The notes beneath the pieces were generated by a model that had not been told where the DNA came from, did not search any database, and saw only the letters and a list, made by a program, of their open reading frames with translations. DNA of 34,497 bases from a virus. The stretch covers positions 1 through 34,497 of the IMG/VR virus record IMGVR_UViG_3300044824_000332. One strand, written 5' to 3'. The position numbers were made by a program, and so were the translations under genes. Shown here in pieces: positions 1 to 8,868 of this stretch (its first letter is position 1; each line of letters starts with the position of its first letter).

Positions 1-2754
1 TTATTGCCCTATCGCCGTGATGTTGCAGGTTTCCGCGGTCATCGAGGCGTTGGCCGGGAGCGTCAGCACAGTCGCGGTTGCTGTCGGCTCGTAGGTGCCA
101 CATGACGCGAACAAATTTGGCGCGGCGTTGAAATTCGCACCCGCGAGATTTACGGTGCATCCGCTGCCATTGAAACATACAGTTTGCGCTGTGCCAGTTT
201 CCTGATACGCAGTCAAAAGACAATTCACAACCTTGAAACTTCCCCCGGCCAGTGGCTCGCTACAAGTCGCCGTGCCCGCTGTCGGCCCGGTAACCGTCGT
301 TTGCGCGACGGCAGAGTTCCACCGACCGGCAGGGTCAATCTCGGCGGTTGTCGCGCCAGCTATGGCTGAAGCGTGGAACAGAGTATCCCCACTCAAATCT
401 GCGCCTGGCACCCCTAAGCCGTGAGGATTATGCCCAAAACTGAAATCGTTGGCAGCGTCGGTTCCGACGTAGGTGACGCCCAGGTCATCTAAATTGATGG
501 CAAAGCGCGCGGCTCTGGTACAGGCATTTGCTGCCTGATCGCCGTCACTCGAACCATTGAAGGAATTGAGGCTGCCGCAAAATGTGCCGCTGCTAGTCAC
601 AGTCGGCCAGCCGCTAGCAAAGTTTGTGTTCCAAATACTCATGCTACCTGTGCCGTTGACGATTGTGACTGCGCCCATCCAGCTATGGTCGATGGTCGCG
701 AGGTAGCCCTTAAAAGTAATGTTCGCGCTGTAGCCGCCGTCGGGGAAGCGGTCATCGTCAAGCCGCAGGTTGAAGCTCGTGCTTTCAACGTCAATCGCAA
801 GACCGCCGGTCAGGCTCGAATCAGTGCCTAAGTCGGAGTTTGCGATGAAAAGGCCTGCACTGGAACCGCTGAAAAACGTGTTTGCGTCTGCATAGAGCGT
901 CCCAGCACCGCTCTCGGTGGTAATCCCCGTGGCCGTGCTCAGATGGTCATAGGTGCCTGCCTCGAAGTCGAACAGCCAAGTATTCGATGAAAGAGCGCCA
1001 CCAGACTCATTAAACGAGCCGCCATGAAGCTCGATTGCACCTTCGAGACCGCCACTGAAATTGCCACCCATGATGGTATTTTGCAGCGCGTTCGAGTGGC
1101 CGATGAAGATTCCGGCGTTTGCTGTATGGCAATTTAGGTTGCGAATGGTGTTCTCTGAATTGTTTTGGTCGTAACCCGCCGCCGCCGTGTAACAGATGCC
1201 GTAGTATGGATTTCCAGTCGAGTCGTTCAGGTTGCTGTCCTGGCTCTCACCGACATATGCGCCACCGGTGCCGCCGACAGGACTGTTGACGTTATGCTCG
1301 ATGCCGCACAACGGCGTCCCATTGGTTCCGTCGATGTTGATTCCGTCGGTCGCCATCTGGAACGTATTGACGCCCTTGATGACGCTCATTCCCTGCATCA
1401 TCGGCGTGGTCGCAATCGACGTGTACGAACCGCCGGTCAACTGGATGCCGGCCCATGTGTTGTTCGAAGCACCTGGCGCTCCGCCGATCACGATCGGCTG
1501 GCTCACCACGAAGGTCATGTTGGGCGGCAGCGCAACGCGCACGCCCGTGGCGTAGCTCGCAGGAGTTGCAGCGGCGGCGATAGCCGCGGAATCATCGTGA
1601 TAGCTGGTCTGCGACGTGACACTGGTCGTCGCCGCGTTCGCCAGCGTCAGGGTCGTCGTGCCCGCGCCACTCGTAATCGTCGTGTAGAGCGCATCCGCGC
1701 CCACGCTCGACGGTGGTGTCGCCGACAGGCATGGGCTGGAAATCGTGATGGCGCTCGCGCCGATGTCGCGGTAGTAGGTCGCGGGGCTGACGTTGCTGGC
1801 GTTCTCTTCCGACGCCGGAATGATCGCGATTGGCGACGTGCCGCGATAGACGACAAACGCGGTGTAGCCGTTCGCTGTCGGTATCGTGAGCGTGTTGAAC
1901 TTTGCCTCGGTCAGAGTGACCGCATTATTTACGCTTGTGCTCGCAACACTAGCCGCCGTCTCACCGCACTTTCCGTCGAGCGCGGCGACTTTGTAGGTGT
2001 AGGCTGTCGCACATGTGCCCGTGCAGGTCGCCGTCACGCTCGGCGCCGTGGGCGTGGTAATCGAAGGCGTCGGGCCAGCGCCCGGCACACCGATGCCGTT
2101 ACCGCTCTTCCAGTTACCAGCTGCCGCGAGCGTGGCGGACTGCGAGCCTGCTGAAATCGTCACGCTGCCTGTGTTCTGTGAGCCAGAGATTGCGCCATAA
2201 TCCGCAGCGTTGCGCACGCCGTTGAGGCTGACATTGGCGATTGCGTCGCTGCCATCCAGCTTCGAGCCCGACAGCGTGTTGAGCTGCGCTCCAGTCTGTC
2301 CGAACGCAAGCGCGTCTCCATTGACGGTCGCGCTGGCGAGGTTCGACACCTTGTTGCCATTCGCGTTGAGATTCGCTTCCAGCGCCGCGCTCGCGCACGA
2401 CCATTGTCCTCGAGTACCAAGAGCCCACGCACCGCCTCCGCCGCTCACGCACGGCGTCGCGTTCCTGCAGTCCTTGCAGAACAACAGCATCCCGTCCTGC
2501 TCGGGCGGCAGATTGGCGAAGGCCGGACTGGCTATCGAAGGTGCGATCGGCTGGGCGCCCGAAAATCGATCGTTGATCGCTTCGCGGAACTGCAATCCCG
2601 CTCCCACGCCAGTGAAGTTGGGGATCGGCTGATAAGCTCCGGGCGGTGGCAGATTCTGCGCCAGCGCCTCCTGACTCGCGACGAGCAGGATTATCGCGGC
2701 GAACGTCGTGGCTCGAAACATTGGCAAAATCTTCCGTCTCAAATCCATCACCAT
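1..2754 (-). CDS. Large fibre-like / beta-helix protein at the distal end of the tail operon
   Basis: Product is 917 aa and complete; its TAA stop is the first three bases of the window. It begins with a basic stretch and a hydrophobic segment (about residues 12-32) ending ALAQN, which looks like a Sec signal peptide. The rest is rich in Gly, Ser, Thr, Asn and Ala. A fibronectin-like stretch lies around residue 300 (GYTAFVVYRGTSP), and residues of roughly 400-750 have short repeated beta-strand patterns like the right-handed beta helices of phage tailspikes and pectate-lyase folds. It follows the tail fibre gene in the same direction with a 30-bp gap, so a role as spike, adsorption factor or depolymerase is an inference. 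The start is uncertain: ATGGTGATG has only a weak GGTG upstream. No catalytic motif was recognised. A secreted host protein is the alternative. Confidence 0.55.
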   Translation of the reverse strand: MVMDLRRKILPMFRATTFAAIILLVASQEALAQNLPPPGAYQPIPNFTGVGAGLQFREAINDRFSGAQPIAPSIASPAFANLPPEQDGMLLFCKDCRNATPCVSGGGGAWALGTRGQWSCASAALEANLNANGNKVSNLASATVNGDALAFGQTGAQLNTLSGSKLDGSDAIANVSLNGVRNAADYGAISGSQNTGSVTISAGSQSATLAAAGNWKSGNGIGVPGAGPTPSITTPTAPSVTATCTGTCATAYTYKVAALDGKCGETAASVASTSVNNAVTLTEAKFNTLTIPTANGYTAFVVYRGTSPIAIIPASEENASNVSPATYYRDIGASAITISSPCLSATPPSSVGADALYTTITSGAGTTTLTLANAATTSVTSQTSYHDDSAAIAAAATPASYATGVRVALPPNMTFVVSQPIVIGGAPGASNNTWAGIQLTGGSYTSIATTPMMQGMSVIKGVNTFQMATDGINIDGTNGTPLCGIEHNVNSPVGGTGGAYVGESQDSNLNDSTGNPYYGICYTAAAGYDQNNSENTIRNLNCHTANAGIFIGHSNALQNTIMGGNFSGGLEGAIELHGGSFNESGGALSSNTWLFDFEAGTYDHLSTATGITTESGAGTLYADANTFFSGSSAGLFIANSDLGTDSSLTGGLAIDVESTSFNLRLDDDRFPDGGYSANITFKGYLATIDHSWMGAVTIVNGTGSMSIWNTNFASGWPTVTSSGTFCGSLNSFNGSSDGDQAANACTRAARFAINLDDLGVTYVGTDAANDFSFGHNPHGLGVPGADLSGDTLFHASAIAGATTAEIDPAGRWNSAVAQTTVTGPTAGTATCSEPLAGGSFKVVNCLLTAYQETGTAQTVCFNGSGCTVNLAGANFNAAPNLFASCGTYEPTATATVLTLPANASMTAETCNITAIGQ

Positions 2755-2784
2755 TGCACCAATCGCCCGCTTTCGTCGATAACC

Positions 2785-3363
2785 TCAGAACCCGATCGCG
2801 AGCCAGTAAAAGCCGCGCGCGGCATTGGTGCCAGCGATATTGTTGTTCCAGACCGAAAACTGCGAGGCGGTTGGGGGGCAACTGGCACTGACCATCACGA
2901 CGTTATCACCGGACGCGTAACCAGGCTCGCCACTAAAAGGATTTTCAGGAGTCAGCGTCACCGGCATAAAAATCTCGCACGCGTTGGGAAAAGCAATTGG
3001 GAAGGAATACGGCCCATAGAGTCCTTCGCTCTCATTGGAACCCCAATTCACGAAGCCCCACTGGATGATGTACTGGATCAGCCCCTTATTTATGTCCGCG
3101 ACGGGGATCTTCAGATAGCCGTTCTGCGCCATCAGCCCGCTGAACAGCGCCTGGAAGGCCTGCAACACGCCGATATTCGAGATATTTACGTCCTGGCGCT
3201 GTTTCAGAAACGCGGTGCGATTAGCCAGTTGCTGATGCGGCTCGTTCGATACACCGATCCCGCTGAAACTTGCGCCGCTGGCAGCGCCTTCGACCGGATC
3301 AGTTGCTTGAATTTGGTACACCTCATTGGAGGTGAACTCGGGTGCGTCGATTAGTGTAGCCAT
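2785..3363 (-). CDS. Tail fibre protein with gp53-like C-terminal domain
   Basis: Product is 192 aa. The C-terminal half (about residues 95-192) has the features of the gp53-like fibre tip domain: an Ile-Gln-Trp-Gly segment, the PYSFPIAFPNACEIF strand, and the ending GFYWLAIGF, which matches the W-x-A-I-G terminus of that family. The N-terminal 60 residues (PHQQLANRTAFLKQ) resemble the phage fibre segment that joins fibres to the baseplate. It would form the receptor-binding end of a short tail fibre. A GAGG Shine-Dalgarno sits 7 bases before the ATG. It lies directly downstream of tail genes I and a 154-aa protein, which is the usual fibre position in P2- and Mu-type tails. Confidence 0.8.
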   Translation of the reverse strand: MATLIDAPEFTSNEVYQIQATDPVEGAASGASFSGIGVSNEPHQQLANRTAFLKQRQDVNISNIGVLQAFQALFSGLMAQNGYLKIPVADINKGLIQYIIQWGFVNWGSNESEGLYGPYSFPIAFPNACEIFMPVTLTPENPFSGEPGYASGDNVVMVSASCPPTASQFSVWNNNIAGTNAARGFYWLAIGF

Positions 3364-3371
3364 TGACTACC

Positions 3372-3836
3372 TCAGAAGGTAAGCGTCCACGTACCGCTGA
3401 TACTCATCCCCGCGCCAAAGACTATTGGTGCTATCGTCTTGCGCGCGAGCATCGGAGTCGGCGCGGTCGTTCCGGGCAGTCCCGCGCTGGCATGGTTGGC
3501 GAATATCGCCAGCTCTTGAATGGTTATCCCCCTCGCGCCAGTGTCCGCCGTCGTCAGCGACCAGTTGAAGGTCACGCTGCCGTTGCCGTCCTCGCTGTGA
3601 CTGTCGAGCGCTTTGTAATATGCGGGGGCGGTCAGCGCGCTGTCGGTCACCGTCGGTGCGTTCGATCCCGAGCCGAATCCCACCGCAGCCGCGAATTCGC
3701 CGCTTGTATCGCCTCCGAGCAGCGCCGCAAGGGCAGGCAGCCCGGCATTCACGAAAAGATTGCGACCCTCGTATTTCCACACGATACGACCTTGCCGGAC
3801 AAGACGGATTCGCACGATTCCAATCGGCCTTTTCAT
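3372..3836 (-). CDS. Tail-fibre-associated phage protein, function unknown
   Basis: Product is 154 aa. The N-terminus (VWKYEGRNLFVNAGLPALAALL) resembles a class of small phage proteins encoded between baseplate and fibre genes, in which an N-L-x-V-N-A-G segment is followed by a beta-rich body. The start has a strong GGAGG five bases before the ATG, and the GGAGG overlaps the last codons of tail gene I, so the two are translationally linked. The C-terminal half is beta-rich (SISGTWTLTF end). It is probably a baseplate-to-fibre connector or fibre component, inferred from position only. No enzyme motif is visible. Confidence 0.6.
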   Translation of the reverse strand: MKRPIGIVRIRLVRQGRIVWKYEGRNLFVNAGLPALAALLGGDTSGEFAAAVGFGSGSNAPTVTDSALTAPAYYKALDSHSEDGNGSVTFNWSLTTADTGARGITIQELAIFANHASAGLPGTTAPTPMLARKTIAPIVFGAGMSISGTWTLTF

Positions 3837-3837
3837 T

Positions 3838-4701
3838 TTAACCTCCGTGCAAAACGGCTGCGCCGTTGACGATCAGCGCCGAATCTGCAACCGCGGGTTC
3901 GTTGGCGCCGTAAGTAATCCCGCTGTGCAGATAGTGAGCGTCGTAAGCGGGGACAATCGGACCGTACGCATCGGTCAGCGGCGCCGTCCCGATCGCGAGC
4001 TTCAGCGCGTCGTCATTGGGCGCGGGCGCCGCGTCGATCTGGTACTGGGCAATTCCGCCGAGCGTCAAATTGTCTGACGGCGCCGGCCCCGCGTCGGAAA
4101 TCGCCGGCGCCACAAACCAAATCGAGTCCATCCACGCGCGCGCCGGTTTGAAGAAATTAACCGCTGCCGCTGCCGTGGATGCCGCGCCACTTGGGACACC
4201 CTGCCCGGCCACGAGATCGATCATGACACGGAACACCGCCCATCCCTGGTTCGGCGGATACGCGTCGCCGCCCCAGCGCGACTGTCCTTCGAGCAGAGTG
4301 ACCTCCGTCCAACCCAACGACGCGAGCGCCTGCTTGATCGCCCACGGCGTACCGCGAAATCGATGCAACGGGATGGCGCTCATGAGCAGTTCGCGCTCTG
4401 CCGCCTCCGTCAGCGTCTGCTCAGAAACCAGGCCGCCGGATTCGATCAGATTGTCCACGTCGATCAGCAAATCGATGTTCGTAAGCGCGTCGACTCCGAG
4501 CGACACCGGCGCGATTAATTGCCACAGCGGCGACAAGATGTCGAATTGCCACGCCAGAAACGGCAACGCGCTTTCCACCACCGAGTCGATTCGGTAGACC
4601 AGCAGCGTCGTGAGATCGAGCGCCGCGAGCCGCGCGATCAGCACCAGCAACGCCTGCGTGCGCGTATCGTTGATCGACGGCGCGGCCGAAAGCTCGGGCA
4701 T
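3838..4701 (-). CDS. I: Phage tail protein I (P2 gpI-like baseplate wedge)
   Basis: Product is 287 aa. The family core is clear: Leu-rich N-terminus, LPFLAWQFDI near residue 66, then HRFRGTPWAIKQALASLGW, the hallmark of the P2 gpI/TIGR01634 family. The protein joins gpJ to the fibre in the baseplate. An upstream in-frame ATG exists at 4758, but the chosen start (ATG at 4701) overlaps the gpJ stop as TGATG, consistent with translational coupling. The C-terminal extension from about residue 195 is longer than in P2 gpI and is Ala/Pro/Asp-rich, probably a fibre-attachment extension. Confidence 0.88.
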   Translation of the reverse strand: MPELSAAPSINDTRTQALLVLIARLAALDLTTLLVYRIDSVVESALPFLAWQFDILSPLWQLIAPVSLGVDALTNIDLLIDVDNLIESGGLVSEQTLTEAAERELLMSAIPLHRFRGTPWAIKQALASLGWTEVTLLEGQSRWGGDAYPPNQGWAVFRVMIDLVAGQGVPSGAASTAAAAVNFFKPARAWMDSIWFVAPAISDAGPAPSDNLTLGGIAQYQIDAAPAPNDDALKLAIGTAPLTDAYGPIVPAYDAHYLHSGITYGANEPAVADSALIVNGAAVLHGG

Positions 4702-5870
4702 CAGCTGTGCTCCGTGCTGAACGCCGTCGTCAGCGAGATCATCGTACAGTTCGCCCACTGCCCGGCCGTAAGCGTGGTCAGCACCGGCGTCGTGAGCGTC
4801 ACGCCATAGACACCCGCGACAGACAGCGCCGCAATTATCTGGCTCGGCACGATGTCGCGCTGAATCTTGGCTGCGAGCTCGAGCGCCAACTCCTGCGCGG
4901 CGGTTGTCGCCGCGGCGATCGTCGCGGTCGGATCCGCATCCGAGTAGAGCGTCACGGTCGCGGTGATCTGGTAGTCCACCTCAGTCACCGCCAGCGCGTT
5001 GACGGTGTCGGTGAGCGGACGCACCGTGTCGGCGTTCAGCGCCGCCGACACTTTCGCAAGCAGCGCGGAGTTCGCGACTCCCGCACTATTTGGCGCCGCC
5101 GCCGGCTGCACTGTAATCGGTCCGGTCAGCACGTACGCGTTCACCGATCCGGGGGAAGGACTTACAATTTGCGCGTCGATGATCGACGGATCGGCGCCGA
5201 TCGAAAAAAACCGGTACGCTCCGATCGGACCCGCGACGCTGAACTGATTTGGCGCAGCCTGAATGCGCGTGCGCAGATGATCGTCCGTTTCCGGGGCGGA
5301 TCCACCCGTGGTCGTGCTCGTATTGGTCACGCTCGCGATCAAGGCATTCGGATTGAGCTGGACGTTGACCTGCCCCGCCAGGTATCCATTCGCAGCCGCC
5401 CCTGGAGTCGTCGCCGCGGCAGCAACACTGCCGGTGGTTGCGCCGGCCGCAATGGTGATTGTTGCGCTGGTCGCGAAAGCAAACTGCCCGTCGTTCGTGC
5501 CGGCCAGCGTTCCCGCGGCAATCGTGAACGGCACCGTCAGCGCGTTGGCGAGCGTGAATTGGAGCGTCGTCACCGCGGGTTGCGCCGCCAGTCGAGTGAC
5601 GCCGAGCAGTTGACCGAGATAATCGAGCATCGGGAACGACGCGAAGGCGAGCAGATTCTGCTCGGCCGCATACTGGATCGCATTGCGCACCAGCGATTCG
5701 CGGTACGCATACAGATTGATCAACAGGCGCTCGACCTGCGCCGGATAAAGCGTTCGGTCCGCGGCTGCCTCGAACTCGGCAATCATGTCGGCAAGGATTA
5801 GGTTTGGATCGAGCCCGTCCGCATCGTTGACGAACACCGGCGGCGGCAGCGATGGAACTCCTGCACTCAT
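4701..5870 (-). CDS. J: Baseplate assembly protein J
   Basis: Product is 389 aa, a baseplate J-like protein (PF04865 type), the wedge subunit that circles the hub in contractile tails. Recognisable parts are the helical N-terminus with YPAQVERLLINLYAYRESL, the segment LLAFASFPMLDYLGQLLGVTR around residues 73-94, a beta-rich middle domain, and ETDDHLRTRIQAAPNQFSVAGP, the conserved J-family stretch. The ATG at 5870 has AAGGA seven bases upstream; an adjacent TTG at 5873 is less likely. The stop overlaps the start of I by one base. There is a 36-bp gap after W. Confidence 0.92.
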   Translation of the reverse strand: MSAGVPSLPPPVFVNDADGLDPNLILADMIAEFEAAADRTLYPAQVERLLINLYAYRESLVRNAIQYAAEQNLLAFASFPMLDYLGQLLGVTRLAAQPAVTTLQFTLANALTVPFTIAAGTLAGTNDGQFAFATSATITIAAGATTGSVAAAATTPGAAANGYLAGQVNVQLNPNALIASVTNTSTTTGGSAPETDDHLRTRIQAAPNQFSVAGPIGAYRFFSIGADPSIIDAQIVSPSPGSVNAYVLTGPITVQPAAAPNSAGVANSALLAKVSAALNADTVRPLTDTVNALAVTEVDYQITATVTLYSDADPTATIAAATTAAQELALELAAKIQRDIVPSQIIAALSVAGVYGVTLTTPVLTTLTAGQWANCTMISLTTAFSTEHS

Positions 5871-5906
5871 CAACTCATCCTTTCATCGCCGTCGGCGCGG
5901 CCCGGA

Positions 5907-6329
5907 TTAGACCGTCGCTCCCGGGACTGTCACGGTCGTGATCTGAACTGGAGCCGCAGTGGCGCCCAGCTTGAGCTGCCAGTTGAGCGTCACGTCGAGA
6001 TGCGCGCCCGACTGCGTGCTCCCGTCATTGACGGGTTGCGCCGTCACCGAAACAAGATTTACGCGCGGCTCCCAGGTCGTGATCGCCGATGTCAGTTCGC
6101 TGACAATTGCGGGCAACGCCAGGTTGATCGGAAAATCGATGTACCGCCAGATATTTGCGCCGAAAGTCGGCCGGATCGGATCGCTTCCTTGTGGTGTCGT
6201 TACGATTATCCCCAGGCATTGCTCGACGTCGGCGATTCCCTGCACGACTTCGCCGATAGCTCCCAGAGCCAAAGACCAGTCAGCCGACGTGATATCCGCC
6301 AGTGTGATTGCGCCCGCCGGCATCGTCAT
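5907..6329 (-). CDS. W: Baseplate protein W (GPW/gp25 family)
   Basis: Product is 140 aa. The central segment PQGSDPIRPTFGANIWRYID is the defining motif of the GPW/gp25 family (G-x-D-x-x-R-P-x-F-G), and the length matches P2 gpW. This protein is a small baseplate wedge component that contacts the sheath initiator end of the tail. Its ATG overlaps the V stop codon as ATGA, placing it in the same translational chain. The C-terminal third is beta-rich and ends in VTVPGATV. Confidence 0.92.
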   Translation of the reverse strand: MTMPAGAITLADITSADWSLALGAIGEVVQGIADVEQCLGIIVTTPQGSDPIRPTFGANIWRYIDFPINLALPAIVSELTSAITTWEPRVNLVSVTAQPVNDGSTQSGAHLDVTLNWQLKLGATAAPVQITTVTVPGATV

Positions 6330-7018
6330 CCCGCCAACACGTCGGTGCTTGCCGTCACGATCGTTCCCGTCGTCTCGCCCACTTGAACTCTATCGCCGAG
6401 CCGCGCGACACCTGCCAACTGGCCGGTTCCCAGCTGCACCTGTCCCGCCGCCCTGATGATGACGTTGCCGCTCGAGTCGATCTGCATCTGTGCACCGTTG
6501 GCCGTAACATTGAACGCCGCACCTTGGGGGAGGCTCACGGTCAGAATGTGCTCGGTGCCGTCGTATTTGATCTCACCCTGGTCCTGAAACTTCAGATCGA
6601 GCAGATGTGCGTGAGCGTCGTACTTGATTTCCGTGGTGTCCTGGAAAAGAAGATCGAGGACGTGCGCGACGCGATCGTAATTGATGCTCGTGCCATCCCG
6701 GAAGGCGAGATGAAACTTGTCGGCGCTATTCACCGGCGGCGCGTCTGCGTCTGAATAAATCGCGCCCAGCACCGCGCCAGCCTCATCGCGCAGATCCATC
6801 AGGCATACGACCTGTTCGCCGATGTCCGGAATCCAATACGCCTTGTCGTTCTGCGTCTTGGGAAAAACAACCGGCAGCCACCAGCTGATCACTTCGTCGT
6901 AATCCGGAAACACCACGCGCACTTTTGCGCGCGCCGTGTCCTGCTGCTGCACGATCCCTACCCGGAAAGTGGGATTCAGCGCGGCAAATCGCTCACGGTA
7001 TTCGATTATTTCGTTCAT
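6326..7018 (-). CDS. V: Baseplate assembly protein V (central spike)
   Basis: Product is 230 aa when started at the ATG (7018) that overlaps the D stop as GCATGA. An upstream in-frame ATG at 7120 would run into gene D and is less likely. The N-terminal OB-fold region contains RVGIVQQQDTARAKVRVVFPD and DIGEQVVCLMD, typical of gpV/Mu gp45 spikes. The middle (about residues 105-190) is a run of repeated beta strands (HVLDLLFQDTTEIKYD, HLLDLKFQDQGEIKYD) expected for the triple-stranded spike. It forms the membrane-piercing tip below the hub protein D. Confidence 0.9.
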   Translation of the reverse strand: MNEIIEYRERFAALNPTFRVGIVQQQDTARAKVRVVFPDYDEVISWWLPVVFPKTQNDKAYWIPDIGEQVVCLMDLRDEAGAVLGAIYSDADAPPVNSADKFHLAFRDGTSINYDRVAHVLDLLFQDTTEIKYDAHAHLLDLKFQDQGEIKYDGTEHILTVSLPQGAAFNVTANGAQMQIDSSGNVIIRAAGQVQLGTGQLAGVARLGDRVQVGETTGTIVTASTDVLAG

Positions 7019-8031
7019 GCGTTTATCCGCCGCGCTGCAATTGATGTCGAATACCCTGTCGCTCGCGCCAAATGATGCTGCGCCGTCTCGATTAAGTATG
7101 TTCCATCCAGCGCGCCCCATCCGCTGAGCTGTACATTGTTTCCCGCCACCAGCACCGTGGTCCCCGGTCCCTCAATCGATGCGTCCACGAACACCATGTT
7201 ATGCAGATGAAGTGCGGCTTCGGCCTTCACCAGAGCTTGCTGCGCGTTTTCGCAGCGCGCAACGATCTTGAGCGTGTCTCCCGTCGGAGAAGGCGGGTCC
7301 GCGGACACCGACTGAGTAATCAGTTGCTTCGTGTCAGGATCGAAGTACGAGAATTCCGCACCATCGTAGATTCGACGCGCCCGGTTCCGAAATGAGAACC
7401 GAACCACATCCGATCTCGTGATCGTTACCACTGCGGGTACGGACTCGAGCACCGGCCGCGCGTAAAAAACCAACTGCCCTCCACGCACTGTGAAATCGAA
7501 GTTGTGCTCTCTCGCCAGCCGCTTCAGAAATTCCAAATCCGTCTGGCGTCGTTGAGTGACGCGGGCAAACACGACATCGCTCTCGGACTCGGATGACGCC
7601 ATCACCATTACCAGCCCGTACTTCGCCGCGATTAGCGCCGCTATTTCCACGACGCCCATGTTCTCGTACGCCACAGTATTCGCTGTGCGCATCGCCGGTG
7701 TGATGTATGCGGCAAGGCAGCGGAGTCTCATCACGTCGGGCGGACCATCCAATTCCAGTTCGTCAATCTGAAATTGGCCGCAATCCAGCAGGGCCTCGCC
7801 CCTATAGCCAATTTGCAGACTGACTATGTCGCCGAGCGCCGGATACCAGGACCCTTGCCATCGCTTCGTGGAATCTTCGAGTTCCACTTCCAGCTCGCCT
7901 GAAGCGCCATCGAGTTGATCGACATATCTGATCGCAAGAACCATTTGCGATACATCGGCGGTAATATTCACGCCCAGGTAACTGAGTATCCACTGCGGCG
8001 AACGAACTGAATACGATGCCGTCGCAGCCAT
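7015..8031 (-). CDS. D: Tail hub protein D (late control D family)
   Basis: Product is 338 aa, a Phage_GPD-type hub (PF05954-like). It shows the expected beta-barrel start (ITADVSQMVLAIRYVDQLDG), the segment TDLEFLKRLAREHNFDF, which is the most conserved motif of the family, and a C-terminal YLIETAQHHLARATGYST. It forms the trimeric hub that links tube and spike. The start overlaps the X stop by one base (TAATG) and the stop overlaps the V start by four (ATGA), so X, D and V are translationally coupled. Confidence 0.92.
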   Translation of the reverse strand: MAATASYSVRSPQWILSYLGVNITADVSQMVLAIRYVDQLDGASGELEVELEDSTKRWQGSWYPALGDIVSLQIGYRGEALLDCGQFQIDELELDGPPDVMRLRCLAAYITPAMRTANTVAYENMGVVEIAALIAAKYGLVMVMASSESESDVVFARVTQRRQTDLEFLKRLAREHNFDFTVRGGQLVFYARPVLESVPAVVTITRSDVVRFSFRNRARRIYDGAEFSYFDPDTKQLITQSVSADPPSPTGDTLKIVARCENAQQALVKAEAALHLHNMVFVDASIEGPGTTVLVAGNNVQLSGWGALDGTYLIETAQHHLARATGYSTSIAARRINA

Positions 8032-8273
8032 TACGTTCCCGCCGCTTGAGACATTTTCCAGGGCGGCAAGTCGGCCGTGACCACCGCGCTCTTCTCCAGG
8101 ATCGGCACGGCGATCGATATCCCGGCATCGAACACCGGCTCAATCGGTACGTTCGGATTAGCCATTATGATCGGAGAATAGTCAGTCGGATCGCCATAGT
8201 ATCGCCAGGCTAACAGATCCCAGCGTTCACCGGCCCTCGTAATGTGAAGTATGAACTGTCCAGACGGCGTCAT
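8031..8273 (-). CDS. X: Tail protein X (LysM-like)
   Basis: Product is 80 aa. The sequence ITRAGERWDLLAWRYYGDPT followed by IIMANPNV is the P2 gpX family signature, a LysM-like fold of about 65-75 residues. It binds in the tail hub region between U and D. Its ATG overlaps the U stop codon (ATGA) and its stop overlaps the D start. No Shine-Dalgarno is needed if translation is coupled. Confidence 0.9.
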   Translation of the reverse strand: MTPSGQFILHITRAGERWDLLAWRYYGDPTDYSPIIMANPNVPIEPVFDAGISIAVPILEKSAVVTADLPPWKMSQAAGT

Positions 8274-8857
8274 CGCGCGGCGCTCCTCACGATAACCGCG
8301 GCGGGCACGTCGTCCGCTTCAAGATTCGGACCGCTTGTGCCTGTCGGGGACGGAATACTCAGCAACGCCGACACGCCTGGCGTGGATCCGTCCGAACCAC
8401 TGCCGGCGGTTCCGCTCGACGCCGTCGTGATTCCTAGCGGAGAAAATGTCGCAACAGGCAGCGCGCTGGAAACAAGTTGCGGATCAGCTATCCATTCTTT
8501 GAGTGCGAGTGCGACCCTGATCGCCAGCAATCCGCCGAGATCCGACATCTGCATCGATTTCACTTTAATCGATTCGATCACAAAGAGACCGAGGTACGTT
8601 CCGACGCCGAAGATCAGCGGCAGCGCGAGATGCTGCGCGGCCGTCGCGCGCAATAGCGCCAGCTGCACGGCAGGATTCGTGAACGACGAGTGCCACATCA
8701 GCTCGAAATTCAGCCGCTGGAGATCGTCGCCGACCCATTGCAGCCGCGGCTTGCTTTCAATCACCCGCTGCTCGCCGAAATCGTAAGCCCCCGCCGATTC
8801 GTAGCCTTCCGGAGAGCCAACCACCTCGAACAGAATGTCGCCCAATGCTGCGAACAA
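8270..8857 (-). CDS. U: Tail protein U (P2 gpU-like)
   Basis: Product is 195 aa. The first 125 residues fit the P2 gpU family: MFAALGDILFEVVGSP, KPRLQWVGDDLQRLNFEL, a G-x-G-x-Y-L-G-x-F-V-I-E-S segment at about 83-95, and ALALKEW near 116-122. The remaining 70 residues are a Ser/Gly/Thr/Pro-rich tail beyond the usual gpU length. The start is TTG (8857) preceded by GAGGAG at 7-bp spacing, and the GAGGAG overlaps the stop of the upstream gene. Assignment is by family motif plus gene order T-U-X-D. Confidence 0.87.
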   Translation of the reverse strand: MFAALGDILFEVVGSPEGYESAGAYDFGEQRVIESKPRLQWVGDDLQRLNFELMWHSSFTNPAVQLALLRATAAQHLALPLIFGVGTYLGLFVIESIKVKSMQMSDLGGLLAIRVALALKEWIADPQLVSSALPVATFSPLGITTASSGTAGSGSDGSTPGVSALLSIPSPTGTSGPNLEADDVPAAVIVRSAAR

Positions 8858-8868
8858 CTAATCGCTCC

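Noticed and set aside
4702-4758. Longer start of tail protein I
   Set aside because: The extra 19 residues lie in gene J and the TGATG overlap at 4701 is the better coupled start.
7019-7120. Longer start of protein V
   Set aside because: It would overlap gene D by more than 100 bp; the ATG overlapping the D stop agrees with the family N-terminus.
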